NCBI GenBank assembly: GCA_019309045.1 | Contig: JAFDGZ010000035.1 | Span: 1-34,408, forward strand | DNA from: Deltaproteobacteria bacterium | GTDB lineage: Bacteria > Desulfobacterota > Syntrophobacteria > BM002 | Direction of reading: 5' to 3' | Length of the DNA stretch: 34,408 nucleotides | In this document: positions 1 through 7,517 of the stretch, in pieces | Layout: each line of letters opens with the position of its first letter | Numbering within the stretch: position 1 is the stretch's first letter | Translations under genes and position numbers: made by a program | The notes under the pieces: generated by a model | Seen by the model: the letters and a program-made list of their open reading frames with translations, nothing else | The model's database searches: none | Told to the model about the DNA's origin: nothing

Positions 1-293
1 TATCTTGATCTGCTGCCGGAGATATGGAGATGCAGAAAAGATACGGAGGTAAGGTTCAGCGTGGGCATCATTCCTTGAACACAAGTTTTCCACACCCCAA
101 CCTCGCACATTGCCTTTCTTGCGGCCAAAATCGATTTGGCCAGTTTTCCCGCGGGCCAGCAAAGTCTTCTCCCTGGCATGCACTTTCTATTTTGAACAAA
201 TTTCAGGTGCTCTTGCCCAACCCTCTGCAGCAACTCCATTTTGCCGACACCTGCTCGTCTACTTGTTCTTCAATCATCTAAAAGGAGGAGCAT
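1..293. other. cobT upstream region, no gene recognised
   Basis: No convincing coding region is visible before cobT. I looked for a cobalamin riboswitch, which commonly precedes B12 genes, and did not recognise a B12 box or a convincing long structured leader. The only clear signal is the strong ribosome binding site AAAGGAGG at 281-288, five bases before the cobT ATG. The left edge of the window may cut an upstream gene or a promoter. Confidence 0.4.
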
Positions 294-1430
294 ATGAGTG
301 AAATGAAGAGAGAAAAGAGAATCACCGAGAAAAGATCGGCAATACAGGATAACATCACGATGTTCGAAGAACCTTACCGATCGATCCTGCAATCAATCGA
401 ACCAGTTGACAAAAGACTGCTGCCTGCAGCTCAGGCTAAAATCGACGGCAAGACCAAGCCTGTGGGCTCGCTGGGAAGACTGGAAGATTTGGCCATTCAA
501 GTAGGTATTATACAGAGAAATCTCAATCCACAAATCAACAGAAAGTTCCTCTTGGTATTCGCCGGGGACCACGGAGTTGTTCAGGAAGGAGTATCTGCCT
601 ACCCTCAGGAAGTAACTGCCCAGATGGTGAAGAATTTCTTGGCTGGCGGTGCCGCCATCAATGTGCTCTGCCGTCACCACGGAATCCACATGCGCGTGGT
701 GGACATGGGCGTTAATGCTGAAATCGCCGATCATCCCCTCCTGCTGAAAAAGAAAGTGGGCAAAGGAACTCGCAATTTCCTCCTTGCCCCGGCCATGACG
801 GCTGCAGAAGCGGCGGCGGCTCTGCAGAACGGTATGGAGGTATTTCTCAGTCAACACAACTCAGCCGCCATAGACATTGTGGGACTCGGTGACATGGGCA
901 TCGGCAATACCACTGCAGCCGCAGCTATAATTTGCGCTGTTACTGGAACAAGTCCTGCGGAGGCCACCGGCCGTGGCACGGGAATCGATGACAACATGCT
1001 GCAACACAAGAGAGAGGTGATCGAAAAGGCGCTGCAATTTCATCGGCCTCATTCGAAAGACGGCCTCGATGTCCTCCAGAAAGTGGGCGGCTACGAGATC
1101 GCCGGTATTGCAGGTGCAGCCCTGGCAGCAGCTGCCAGGCGAGTTGCTGTGGTCCTGGACGGGCTCATATCCACCGCCGCAGGACTCATTGCCTATCTCA
1201 TAGAGCCTGACATAGGTGGCTATCTCATTGCCGGACATCGCTCCCTGGAACCAGCACAATGGGCAGCTCTATCTTACCTGCACCTAGAACCTGTGGTGGA
1301 CCTGAACATGAGACTCGGTGAAGGCACGGGCGCGGCCCTGGCCATCAACATTGCCGAGGCTGCAACTAAAATCATGCGGGAAATGGCCTCTTTCGAAGAG
1401 GCCGGCGTCTCAACCAAGACTGAGGCCTGA
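294..1430 (+). CDS. cobT: nicotinate-nucleotide--dimethylbenzimidazole phosphoribosyltransferase
   Basis: CobT transfers phosphoribose from nicotinate mononucleotide to 5,6-dimethylbenzimidazole or a related base, giving the alpha-ribotide that becomes the lower ligand of cobalamin; it acts in the cytoplasm. The protein has 378 residues. Family hallmarks are the TKPVGSLGRLE segment near residue 60, AGDHGV, the GIGNTTAAAA segment, GRGTGIDD, and the C-terminal RLGEGTGAALA with the expected catalytic Glu at about residue 343. Relative to usual CobT (about 350 residues) it has roughly 20 extra, charged N-terminal residues. An internal ATG at 360 would remove them, but only the ATG at 294 has a strong Shine-Dalgarno sequence, so I kept it. 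No other cobalamin gene is visible, so it either stands alone here or ends an operon that begins to the left. Confidence 0.95.
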   Translation: MSEMKREKRITEKRSAIQDNITMFEEPYRSILQSIEPVDKRLLPAAQAKIDGKTKPVGSLGRLEDLAIQVGIIQRNLNPQINRKFLLVFAGDHGVVQEGVSAYPQEVTAQMVKNFLAGGAAINVLCRHHGIHMRVVDMGVNAEIADHPLLLKKKVGKGTRNFLLAPAMTAAEAAAALQNGMEVFLSQHNSAAIDIVGLGDMGIGNTTAAAAIICAVTGTSPAEATGRGTGIDDNMLQHKREVIEKALQFHRPHSKDGLDVLQKVGGYEIAGIAGAALAAAARRVAVVLDGLISTAAGLIAYLIEPDIGGYLIAGHRSLEPAQWAALSYLHLEPVVDLNMRLGEGTGAALAINIAEAATKIMREMASFEEAGVSTKTEA

Positions 1431-1440
1431 GTGCAACTCA

Positions 1441-1469
1441 TTGCAGCATAGCCAAAGATTGGCTTGCAA
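1441..1469 (+). terminator. hairpin after cobT, possible weak terminator
   Basis: Stem AGCCAA/TTGGCT (1450-1455 with 1459-1464) has a three-base loop. It is extended by TTGCA/TGCAA (1441-1445 with 1465-1469) across a four-base bulge. It sits 11 bases after the cobT stop and before the convergent gene at 1495. No T-tract follows on the plus strand, so intrinsic termination is doubtful. Confidence 0.3.
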
Positions 1470-1494
1470 GTATTAAGGGCTGGAGTTGCTTCAC

Positions 1495-2136
1495 TCAGAT
1501 CAGTATGACCTTACCAACACCACATGTTATGCATTTTTCAGGATAGAGTCGTCTAATTTCTGCTTTATACTGACTGCAATGACAGGGGCACACTAAATCA
1601 AGATTATCAAGTAATTCCAGCCTACTGAAACCATGAAAGCCACCAAGGAGAACTCGAGGTTCGTCAAAAGCTGCTGCAGCCTCGAGAATAGCTTCCAGAC
1701 CTGGATGAGAACACCCTGTCAATACTACCGAGCCCTTGCCTCTCCTGATCACGAGTGATTGCTCAATTCCAGCCAGTTCGCCAGTGGAAAAAATATTTTT
1801 CTGAATTTCACAGGGGCCTTTGACTCTTGTCACCTGCAAAGCGGCAGCAGGTAAAGAGCAGGAATGGGGGATGCAAACTCTGCACTTCCTATTGACCGCA
1901 AGCACCTGCGCAAGCCCCCCTATATGATCCCAATGGGGATGAGAGATGAAAACCAGGGAAAGGTTCTCGACCGAAATATGCAGCTGCTGCAGGTTGTGGA
2001 AAAGCAGAGACCCTTTTGCGCCGGTATCGAAGAGGAGAGTGGTCCCATCCTCCAACTCAACGTGGCAAGAAAAGCCCCAATCAGACTGCAAAGCCGGCCT
2101 GGCCGTTTCATTATCGTATACGACGGTGATCTTCAT
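1495..2136 (-). CDS. metallo-beta-lactamase-fold hydrolase, dihydropterin synthase-like (MptA/DHPS-like group)
   Basis: A 213-residue MBL-fold protein. The metal-binding signature HPHWDH is at residues 66-71, preceded by a beta-strand pair and the FDTGAKG segment. Further metal or active-site motifs are TGCSHPG in the middle and GGFHGF near residue 167, with a Cys/His-rich tail (CPCHCSQ, CITCGVG). This pattern fits the MBL subgroup often annotated as 7,8-dihydropterin-6-yl-methyl-4-(beta-D-ribofuranosyl)aminobenzene-5'-phosphate synthase. True substrates in bacteria are mostly unknown, so the pterin reaction is not claimed. It converges on cobT and has no obvious operon partner. The ATG has no clear Shine-Dalgarno sequence. 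The miniature element at 2331-2552 lies about 195 bases upstream of its start. Confidence 0.85.
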   Translation of the reverse strand: MKITVVYDNETARPALQSDWGFSCHVELEDGTTLLFDTGAKGSLLFHNLQQLHISVENLSLVFISHPHWDHIGGLAQVLAVNRKCRVCIPHSCSLPAAALQVTRVKGPCEIQKNIFSTGELAGIEQSLVIRRGKGSVVLTGCSHPGLEAILEAAAAFDEPRVLLGGFHGFSRLELLDNLDLVCPCHCSQYKAEIRRLYPEKCITCGVGKVILI

Positions 2137-2330
2137 AAGAAAATGTCGACCCGGTCACACGAGTTGCAGGGACTTCTGTGTGGAGGTTTCATCAATTGAC
2201 AGCATAGCACGGCGATGATGATCGCGCCAGGCATAGTGTAACCTGGTCTAACCTGCTCGGGCCGTGTGCCGGGATATCCTCTGATGCCGCCGATTATTGG
2301 CATGAAATCCACTCGAGTCGTGACGGTTGA

Positions 2331-2552
2331 TGGCAAAATGAAAGTGCACCCCTTTCACTAGCCGATTGCTGGCGGCTAACCTTAAGGCTGAGCCAGCGGC
2401 CAGTACTACAATGGCGCCATGGCGCAATTGCTTGCCGAAATAGATGACAACACAGGACAACGCAGGCTAAAGCCTAACTCGTTGCCGTGCCTCCAATTCC
2501 CTCTCCCACCTGGTTGACGATATTGGTTATCAGGTGCACTTTCATTTTGCCA
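2331..2552. mobile_element. miniature inverted-repeat element (MITE-like), copy 1
   Basis: A 222-bp non-coding element bounded by perfect 20-bp terminal inverted repeats: TGGCAAAATGAAAGTGCACC at 2331-2350 and its exact reverse complement at 2533-2552. A related copy occurs at 29232-29464 with the same termini and a recognisably similar interior, sharing for example the ACTCGTTGCCGTGCCTCCA block and an AGGCT..AGCCT hairpin. The inverted symmetry extends four bases into the flanks (TTGA at 2327-2330, TCAA at 2553-2556) instead of showing a direct target duplication. The interior contains the palindrome GCGCCATGGCGC at 2414-2425. No transposase is encoded, so it would have to be mobilised in trans. 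The rest of the 2137-2700 gap shows no gene. Confidence 0.8.
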
Positions 2553-2700
2553 TCAAGTTGTGACTCCTAGGACATGCCTGGCCATTGTGAGTTTGTCGCG
2601 AGGGCACAGATGGCAGCGACTCGGAGCGGCAGACACCTGAGGACAGCCAGAAGCCCAAGGACTTGTCCTGAACGCCCTGTCGATTCATGCAATAGCAGGC

Positions 2701-4077
2701 TCAGTGGAGAACCGTGTTGGTGAGAAAATTGACGTCTTCTTCGGCAAGGTTTCTGAAGCGAACTCCCACAGCATAGATGAGATTTTCCTGACTGGGCTCT
2801 GGACAAATTTCTAATCTAACCATTTCAGCCTCTACCAGAAGGCCGTAGTGATGTTCTGGAATTTCTATGGCAAGCTGAACTATCTCGTCCGGGTTCGGCA
2901 ACTCCTGGCAGTGGATCAGCGCCCCAGTCAGACTGATATTCTTGACTTCTATCTGGTATGAACCCTGGGAGGTATGCATGCTGCCAGGCCAAGACACTGA
3001 CACTCGTGAGTATTCTCTTCTTTTTGCTGACTTCAACACGCTTTGCACCTTTTTCTTATTGGCAAGTTTGCCTTTGTTAGATAAAGCAAAAGTCTTCAAT
3101 TCTACCTGACACTGTTTAAACCGAAAATTTCCCTGGTTCCAGCTCGCCAATTCTTCTGCGGTCTTCTTTATTTGATAATTCAGCAGTTTTTGCAAAACAC
3201 TCTGACTCACATAGCCGCTATCCAGCAGGATCTCTCCCAGTCGTTTGCCAGATTCCCGGGCCTTCTCGAGGGCTTGCTGCAGCTGTTTCGGAGAGATCAT
3301 CTTTTTGTGCAACAGTATGTGACCGAGTCGTAAATGCTCATTTCCGGTAGCCGCTATTATGCTGCCCCGCTTCAAACAGATGGCTCTCCTCTTCCGTCCT
3401 TGTTGAAGAGAAAGAATGCCACTCTTCTTTTGCGAACACAGTATTCTCAGCACAGAAGGAACATCCCATGAACTCAATTTCCCCGCCAATTCTACGGCAT
3501 CTGTAGAAGCTGGCGATACCCCGAAAGGCTGCCAAATGACCTCAGGAGACGATCCGCCTGGCAGAGACTCACAGGGATGAGCCTCTGAAGTGGGTTGTTG
3601 AAAAGGAGGATGTGAGTCTAAGAGGTAAAAGCCTATTATCTTTTTATTGTGTTCACTTAACTGTTTAAATTCAACGCCGACATAATTCCCTTTGACAATT
3701 TTAACTATCGCTGCAGTCGTGATATGAGATTTATGAATATCATCTAATTTAAAATCCAATAGTATAATATTATCAATATCTAACGTATTTCTTGTTACTG
3801 TCGTGAATCCTAGACCAGCTCTAGAAATATCTTCAATATTTACTCTGCCTATAACACTATTATCCGGGTAAATACGCTGAAAAGTTCCAACGATATTCAC
3901 ATTCTTTCTATAACATTGCCGCTTCTCTACTTCTACGCTATATTTATTCCCACAGTAACACTTAATTTCGACTATTTTGGTTTTATTATGATTTTTTACA
4001 TTTACTTTGTTCAGCTTACCACATTTAGAACAGCTGCTGTATCCAGTGTCACTCTGATTTATGAAAAGCTTTCTCAT
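2701..4077 (-). CDS. zinc ribbon - PilZ - DUF4388 - PilZ fusion protein
   Basis: A probable cyclic-di-GMP effector of 458 residues. Domains in order: a CxxC...CxC zinc ribbon (Cys16, 19, 40, 42); a first PilZ domain with RQCYR (53-57) and DISRAG (83-88); a linker near 155-195; a DUF4388/PATAN-like domain (about 200-260); a helical segment like the N-terminal domain of type II secretion ATPases (about 260-325); and a second PilZ domain with REYSR (354-358) and NISLTG (380-385). Both PilZ domains keep the RxxxR and (D/N)xSxxG residues that contact cyclic-di-GMP in known members. I prefer the ATG at 4077, preceded by AAGGTGA, over a TTG at 4113. The DNA for residues 1-155 is visibly AT-rich while the remainder is not, which suggests that a stand-alone ribbon-PilZ gene was fused on. 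Confidence 0.85.
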   Translation of the reverse strand: MRKLFINQSDTGYSSCSKCGKLNKVNVKNHNKTKIVEIKCYCGNKYSVEVEKRQCYRKNVNIVGTFQRIYPDNSVIGRVNIEDISRAGLGFTTVTRNTLDIDNIILLDFKLDDIHKSHITTAAIVKIVKGNYVGVEFKQLSEHNKKIIGFYLLDSHPPFQQPTSEAHPCESLPGGSSPEVIWQPFGVSPASTDAVELAGKLSSWDVPSVLRILCSQKKSGILSLQQGRKRRAICLKRGSIIAATGNEHLRLGHILLHKKMISPKQLQQALEKARESGKRLGEILLDSGYVSQSVLQKLLNYQIKKTAEELASWNQGNFRFKQCQVELKTFALSNKGKLANKKKVQSVLKSAKRREYSRVSVSWPGSMHTSQGSYQIEVKNISLTGALIHCQELPNPDEIVQLAIEIPEHHYGLLVEAEMVRLEICPEPSQENLIYAVGVRFRNLAEEDVNFLTNTVLH

Positions 4078-4205
4078 TACTGTGGAATCACCTTTGTAAA
4101 GCCACTTTCGCAAGAATCTCTACACAGATAGCAAAAGAAACTCACTACTTTCAGACTTCACTCTTTATCTACACTGATCTCACTTCGTCAGCCTCTCTCA
4201 TCAAT

Positions 4206-4952
4206 CTATACTCTTTGGACAGCGACCTCCTCATCTTTTCTCACAGCAGCCTCAAGCATCACTTCCGTTGTACTTATTTCTTCTACTGCCCGTGTATCAA
4301 AATACACTTCACAGTCATGATACTCGAATTCTCCTTCGCCCCAGAACAGCAGGTCGAACACTATCTCCCGTACCTGGTGACGGATGAGATCTTTCAAGGT
4401 ACTTTCATCCACACACCCCATGGCGAGCAGCACATCCCCTACTCTCTTTCCTGACTCTCTCGCCTTTTGCAGGACTTCACTGAGTTTAGCCTCTGAGATC
4501 AATCCCTTGGCAAACAGGAGTTGGCCCAGCCGCACACCGCCCAAACCACTCGCTGCAATAATCTTGCCATCTTTCAGGCAAATTGCCCTGCGGTCTTTGC
4601 CAGAAACAAACTGCAAGGTGCCCGTCTTGCCTTCTGAAGAAAGAATCTGGAGAATCACAGGAAAGCCAATGGATTTCAGGTTTCCTTTCAAATCCTCCAT
4701 TTCCGGACAAGCAGGATGAATCGGCAGGCTGAAAGGATTCCAGGAAAAAGACTCGGTGGAGAACGATCTGTTGTTCCAAGCATTTCTTGCTTCTTCAGCG
4801 GTATTTTTGATAGGACCCGTGGCACCACATAGGCAAAAGACCGCAGAACTGCCATTCCTGTCAGAAGCGACAGCTAGCTGCCTCCTGCCTTTTTCATATT
4901 CCCGAGCACCACAAAAAGGGCATGACCTCAGCTGATTTTCCCTGGTTCGCAT
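4206..4952 (-). CDS. Lar-like zinc ribbon fused to DUF4388 domain
   Basis: A 248-residue cytoplasmic protein. Residues 8-62 form a zinc ribbon with CPFCGA (11-16) and CLCGATGP (40-47), then TAEEARNAWNNR. This is the layout of the phage/prophage Lar (restriction alleviation) ribbon family. Residues 90-150 match DUF4388 (the GTLQF...RRAICLKDGKIIAASG pattern), followed by the same helical KARESGKRVGDVLL segment as in the gene at 2701-4077, so the two are paralogous over about 120 residues. The ATG at 4952 is chosen because GAGGAG lies seven bases upstream (4960-4965). The gene follows the PilZ gene at 4991-5527 by 38 bases and is probably co-transcribed. A signalling or scaffold role is inferred; nothing links it to restriction beyond the ribbon. 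Confidence 0.75.
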   Translation of the reverse strand: MRTRENQLRSCPFCGAREYEKGRRQLAVASDRNGSSAVFCLCGATGPIKNTAEEARNAWNNRSFSTESFSWNPFSLPIHPACPEMEDLKGNLKSIGFPVILQILSSEGKTGTLQFVSGKDRRAICLKDGKIIAASGLGGVRLGQLLFAKGLISEAKLSEVLQKARESGKRVGDVLLAMGCVDESTLKDLIRHQVREIVFDLLFWGEGEFEYHDCEVYFDTRAVEEISTTEVMLEAAVRKDEEVAVQRV

Positions 4953-4990
4953 TGCTTTACTCCTCGCTGTGCACCCCTTTACCAAAAGAA

Positions 4991-5527
4991 TCAAAGTCCA
5001 TGGTCCCAGGCAGACCAGGTTCGAGAATTACTAACGGACGACTTCTGTTGTCCACCTGAGGTTTTCTCCTCAAATAACTTGTCACGACGTTCGGCGATCC
5101 TGCGGAGATCATTTACGACCAGCGCCAGAAAGCGGCTGCTTTCTCTGGGCACCTGCACAAATTTGATGGCGATTTTGTAATGGGGTTCCCTGCTTCCAGC
5201 ATGCTGGAAGTGACGCGACCGTACCACTTCTGCAACCATTTCCACGAATCTTTCCGAGGCATTCATTGTTATTTTCACAACATCACCCAGGGGTAGCGGC
5301 TGCACACAATCCAGCAGGGCACCAGTCAAGCTGATATTTACCGTTTCAGCCTGGATGGTGCCCATGACGGTCTCGATGGCAACAGGCCAACGCACGTCTA
5401 CTCTGGCGTCCAACCGGCTGCGCTCCATATTTCTCCCATGGTACTCGTCCTTTGCAATGAGGACCAATACCAAGAGCACATAACAAAAAGGCAACCACCA
5501 TGCTGAAAGCATGTCCAGGCCTACCAT
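4991..5527 (-). CDS. membrane-anchored PilZ domain protein
   Basis: A 178-residue protein with one predicted N-terminal membrane helix (about residues 5-25, rich in Leu/Val/Trp) and a cytoplasmic PilZ domain containing RLDAR (37-41) and NISLTG, nearly the same block as the second PilZ domain of the gene at 2701-4077. The tail after about residue 150 is polar and probably disordered. It likely senses cyclic-di-GMP at the inner membrane. The start is uncertain. ATG 5527 lies directly after TAGAGG, which is too close for a normal binding site. An internal ATG 33 codons later (MERSR) has GGGAG at good spacing and would give a soluble form without the helix. The upstream neighbour is a 55-residue membrane protein whose stop lies three bases before this ATG. 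Confidence 0.75.
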   Translation of the reverse strand: MVGLDMLSAWWLPFCYVLLVLVLIAKDEYHGRNMERSRLDARVDVRWPVAIETVMGTIQAETVNISLTGALLDCVQPLPLGDVVKITMNASERFVEMVAEVVRSRHFQHAGSREPHYKIAIKFVQVPRESSRFLALVVNDLRRIAERRDKLFEEKTSGGQQKSSVSNSRTWSAWDHGL

Positions 5528-5530
5528 CCT

Positions 5531-5698
5531 CTAGTTGTTTAGTTCAGTGTGTGATGTGGTTGTAACAATTCCCTCGAGATCATACAGGTCGATCTCTACG
5601 GCACAGTCATCAACCCAGAGAATCTTGACCATCTGCGCCACCAGGAATATAACGAGCAGCGCCACAGCAACAAACACACACCAAAAAATAATAGCCAT
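5531..5698 (-). CDS. small membrane protein (55 aa)
   Basis: ATG at 5698 to TAG at 5531-5533. The first 22 residues form a clear hydrophobic helix (MAIIFWCVFVAVALLVIFLV), followed by a short acidic, Thr-rich cytoplasmic or periplasmic tail ending in TELNN. AAGGGA precedes the ATG at suitable spacing. The stop lies three bases before the ATG of the PilZ membrane protein at 5527, so the two may be translationally coupled. No family was recognised. A partner or regulator role for the adjacent PilZ protein is inferred from position only. Confidence 0.5.
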   Translation of the reverse strand: MAIIFWCVFVAVALLVIFLVAQMVKILWVDDCAVEIDLYDLEGIVTTTSHTELNN

Positions 5699-6278
5699 AA
5701 TCGCGTCCCTTTTATTAGCAATACAGCTCTATGCACAACAGGTACGTTTACATGGATAGCATGGTTGATGCCAAAACCATCCATAAGTTTTTTTATTGTT
5801 ATTTTATACAGTTAAATCATAGATGTCGTGGAGATCCTCTTCTTGTCAGCAATAAAATGGCCAAATGGCCAAGAGTTAATTGAGCAAATGCCCAGATGGA
5901 ATGCGAAAGAATATTGTCTATTTATGTATGCTCGGGAAGAGATCCTGACTGGAGACACAGAGTACCTTCTTTGCAAAAGCACTTTCTCTGGCTGGGATAC
6001 TTGAAGAATGACCTGTTGCTACTGGCGGGTAACCACGGAATTGCCGTTGCTCAGGGATCCTCTGCTCGTCCTGCAAGGTATTATGCGGGCTAAACTGAGG
6101 ACCATATCTCATGTTATCTCGAAGGCCCTCTGGCACGCGGTTGCAAGGCAGCTGCTCTGTCTTTGCTGGTAGTTTCCTTCAGCTTGAGGCAACCAGAATC
6201 TAGGTGGGCATCTTGATGGCAAGTAGGAGCGCTTTCGAGACGGGCTATCGTTGACAAACTATTTTCGCTTCATTCTAC
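5699..6278. other. 580-bp gap, no gene supported
   Basis: Open frames here are short, lack ribosome binding sites and do not resemble proteins. An AT-rich run at about 5786-5820 contains TATAAA on the minus strand and could hold the promoter for the downstream minus-strand unit (5698 to 2701). I did not recognise a cyclic-di-GMP riboswitch. Confidence 0.4.
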
Positions 6279-6653
6279 TCATAACAAGCTCTTGAATGTT
6301 CGCAACTCTCTGAGAAATTCAAAGGCTATGCCATTTCGTTCTTTATCAATTCGCTTCACCACCGCAGGGCCAATTAGATTCAACGTCTTTGGTTGTCCTG
6401 TCATCTCCGGTGGCAATCGTAGCGTTACAACGGTATGGTCGTGTTCCCGCAAAATCGCCCACGAAGGGCTCCTGACGAAAGATCCTTTCTGGGAAATATT
6501 GCAAGTAACTCCTTCCACCTCTGTAGAAGTGCCCTCTATGTGAATTTTCACATTGAAAGTGCGCAGCAGTCGAAGGTAGTTCCGTCTTTCCGGGAAGGAT
6601 TTTCCAGTCTTTTTGCTTACTTTCGAAGGAGCCTTCGGCCGCAAGGAACACAC
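6279..6653 (-). CDS. PilZ domain protein
   Basis: A single-domain protein of 124 residues. After a basic leader come RRNYLR (RxxxR, about residues 23-28) and CNISQKGSF (about 51-59), the two PilZ signatures for cyclic-di-GMP, then the expected beta-strands and a C-terminal helix. The start is a GTG at 6653, since an in-frame stop lies only a few codons upstream. No good ribosome binding site is visible, so the N-terminus is uncertain. It is the fourth PilZ-bearing gene on this strand within 4 kb, but 580 bases separate it from the others, so it is probably a separate transcript. It would act as a small cytoplasmic adaptor; the target is unknown. Confidence 0.8.
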   Translation of the reverse strand: MCSLRPKAPSKVSKKTGKSFPERRNYLRLLRTFNVKIHIEGTSTEVEGVTCNISQKGSFVRSPSWAILREHDHTVVTLRLPPEMTGQPKTLNLIGPAVVKRIDKERNGIAFEFLRELRTFKSLL

Positions 6654-6726
6654 AGTAATTCTACTCGCTTATCCTTGAAGTGACTTCCGAAAAGTACCTC
6701 ATCCAGGAAAAAACCTTACTTGCTTT

Positions 6727-6963
6727 TTACCCGTAAACACCCCTCTGTGACGATATCACTGTCTCTGTAGCAGCAGCCCTAATTTTGTCAGGACTGGCAC
6801 GCCTGGCAGGCAAATCAAGATGTAACCTGGAATGACTGAAAATTGTTAGAAATGTGATTAAGTTGATACTCTCTGGGTGAGCTAGCTCACCTAGCTGAAT
6901 ATCCCCCTTGGAAACGGCGGTTATCCCTTCCGCTTTTCCCCCTCTAAGACCCAAATCGTCCAT
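6727..6963 (-). CDS. doubtful small ORF (78 aa)
   Basis: ATG at 6963, no Shine-Dalgarno sequence. The product is mixed polar with no membrane segment and no recognised family. The C-terminal part (LPARRASPDKIRAA...RGVYG) faintly recalls the end of the anti-sigma factor FlgM, but spacing and the usual DxVxLS block do not fit, so I do not call it. A perfect 16-bp palindrome (6876-6891) lies inside. It could equally be a leader region of the PilZ gene at 6653. Confidence 0.2.
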   Translation of the reverse strand: MDDLGLRGGKAEGITAVSKGDIQLGELAHPESINLITFLTIFSHSRLHLDLPARRASPDKIRAAATETVISSQRGVYG

Positions 6964-7517
6964 TTTACACTAAGCATTTTTCGTACCATAACTGTTAAAT
7001 TTAAACTTTTACTATATTTTCAATATGTTGACTTCTACTCTCCCTCACCTGTCATAGGCAAAAAGGAAGTAATATTGTTTCATCTTTTGGAAAAACAGTG
7101 CAAACTATGAGTACTAATTTACTTCCCACCTGTTTTGAAAACAGACACCGTTTCATACAATAGACCGCGGCTTCTCCGGCGTACCACTGAAGATAGCCGG
7201 GGCCATTCTCCAAGAGCAGACGCAGCTCAATTTTCTCAGAAAAGCAGACACCTTTCTGCCCAATCCCCTCACATGCCGGGGCCACTCTATGATCTGAGAA
7301 ATAACATTTATTGCCTCTAATGGTTGAATTCCAGAATATCTATGGTAAAGATGACATTGAACAGAAAATGGCTGGGTGGAGCTGAAGGCTTATCATTGGC
7401 TCTCTTTTTCTGGTCGAGATCTGGCCAGGAAGAGTTCGCTGAGTGGAAACAGGTTTTTCAGAAACGCCTATGGGCCAGCCGCTTTGGATATGTTGCCATG
7501 AAAAGAGGAGAAGCTAA
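6964..7517. other. gap, no gene supported
   Basis: Short frames on both strands lack binding sites and protein-like composition. The segment 6975-7030 is AT-rich and may carry promoters. The end holds the GAGGAG binding site (7505-7510) of the CBS/ACT gene. Confidence 0.4.

Noticed and set aside
1-293. Possible cobalamin riboswitch before cobT
   Set aside because: No B12 box or clear conserved core was recognised; only a strong ribosome binding site is present.
2133-2336. 67-codon minus-strand frame ending in an ATGA overlap with the MBL gene
   Set aside because: It starts inside the miniature element, has no binding site and no protein-like pattern; the overlap is probably chance.
5596-5784. 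62-codon minus-strand frame rich in Trp and Arg
   Set aside because: It overlaps the better-supported 55-residue membrane frame in another reading frame and has no binding site.
7052-7285. 77-codon minus-strand frame starting with GTG
   Set aside because: No binding site and no recognisable sequence pattern.
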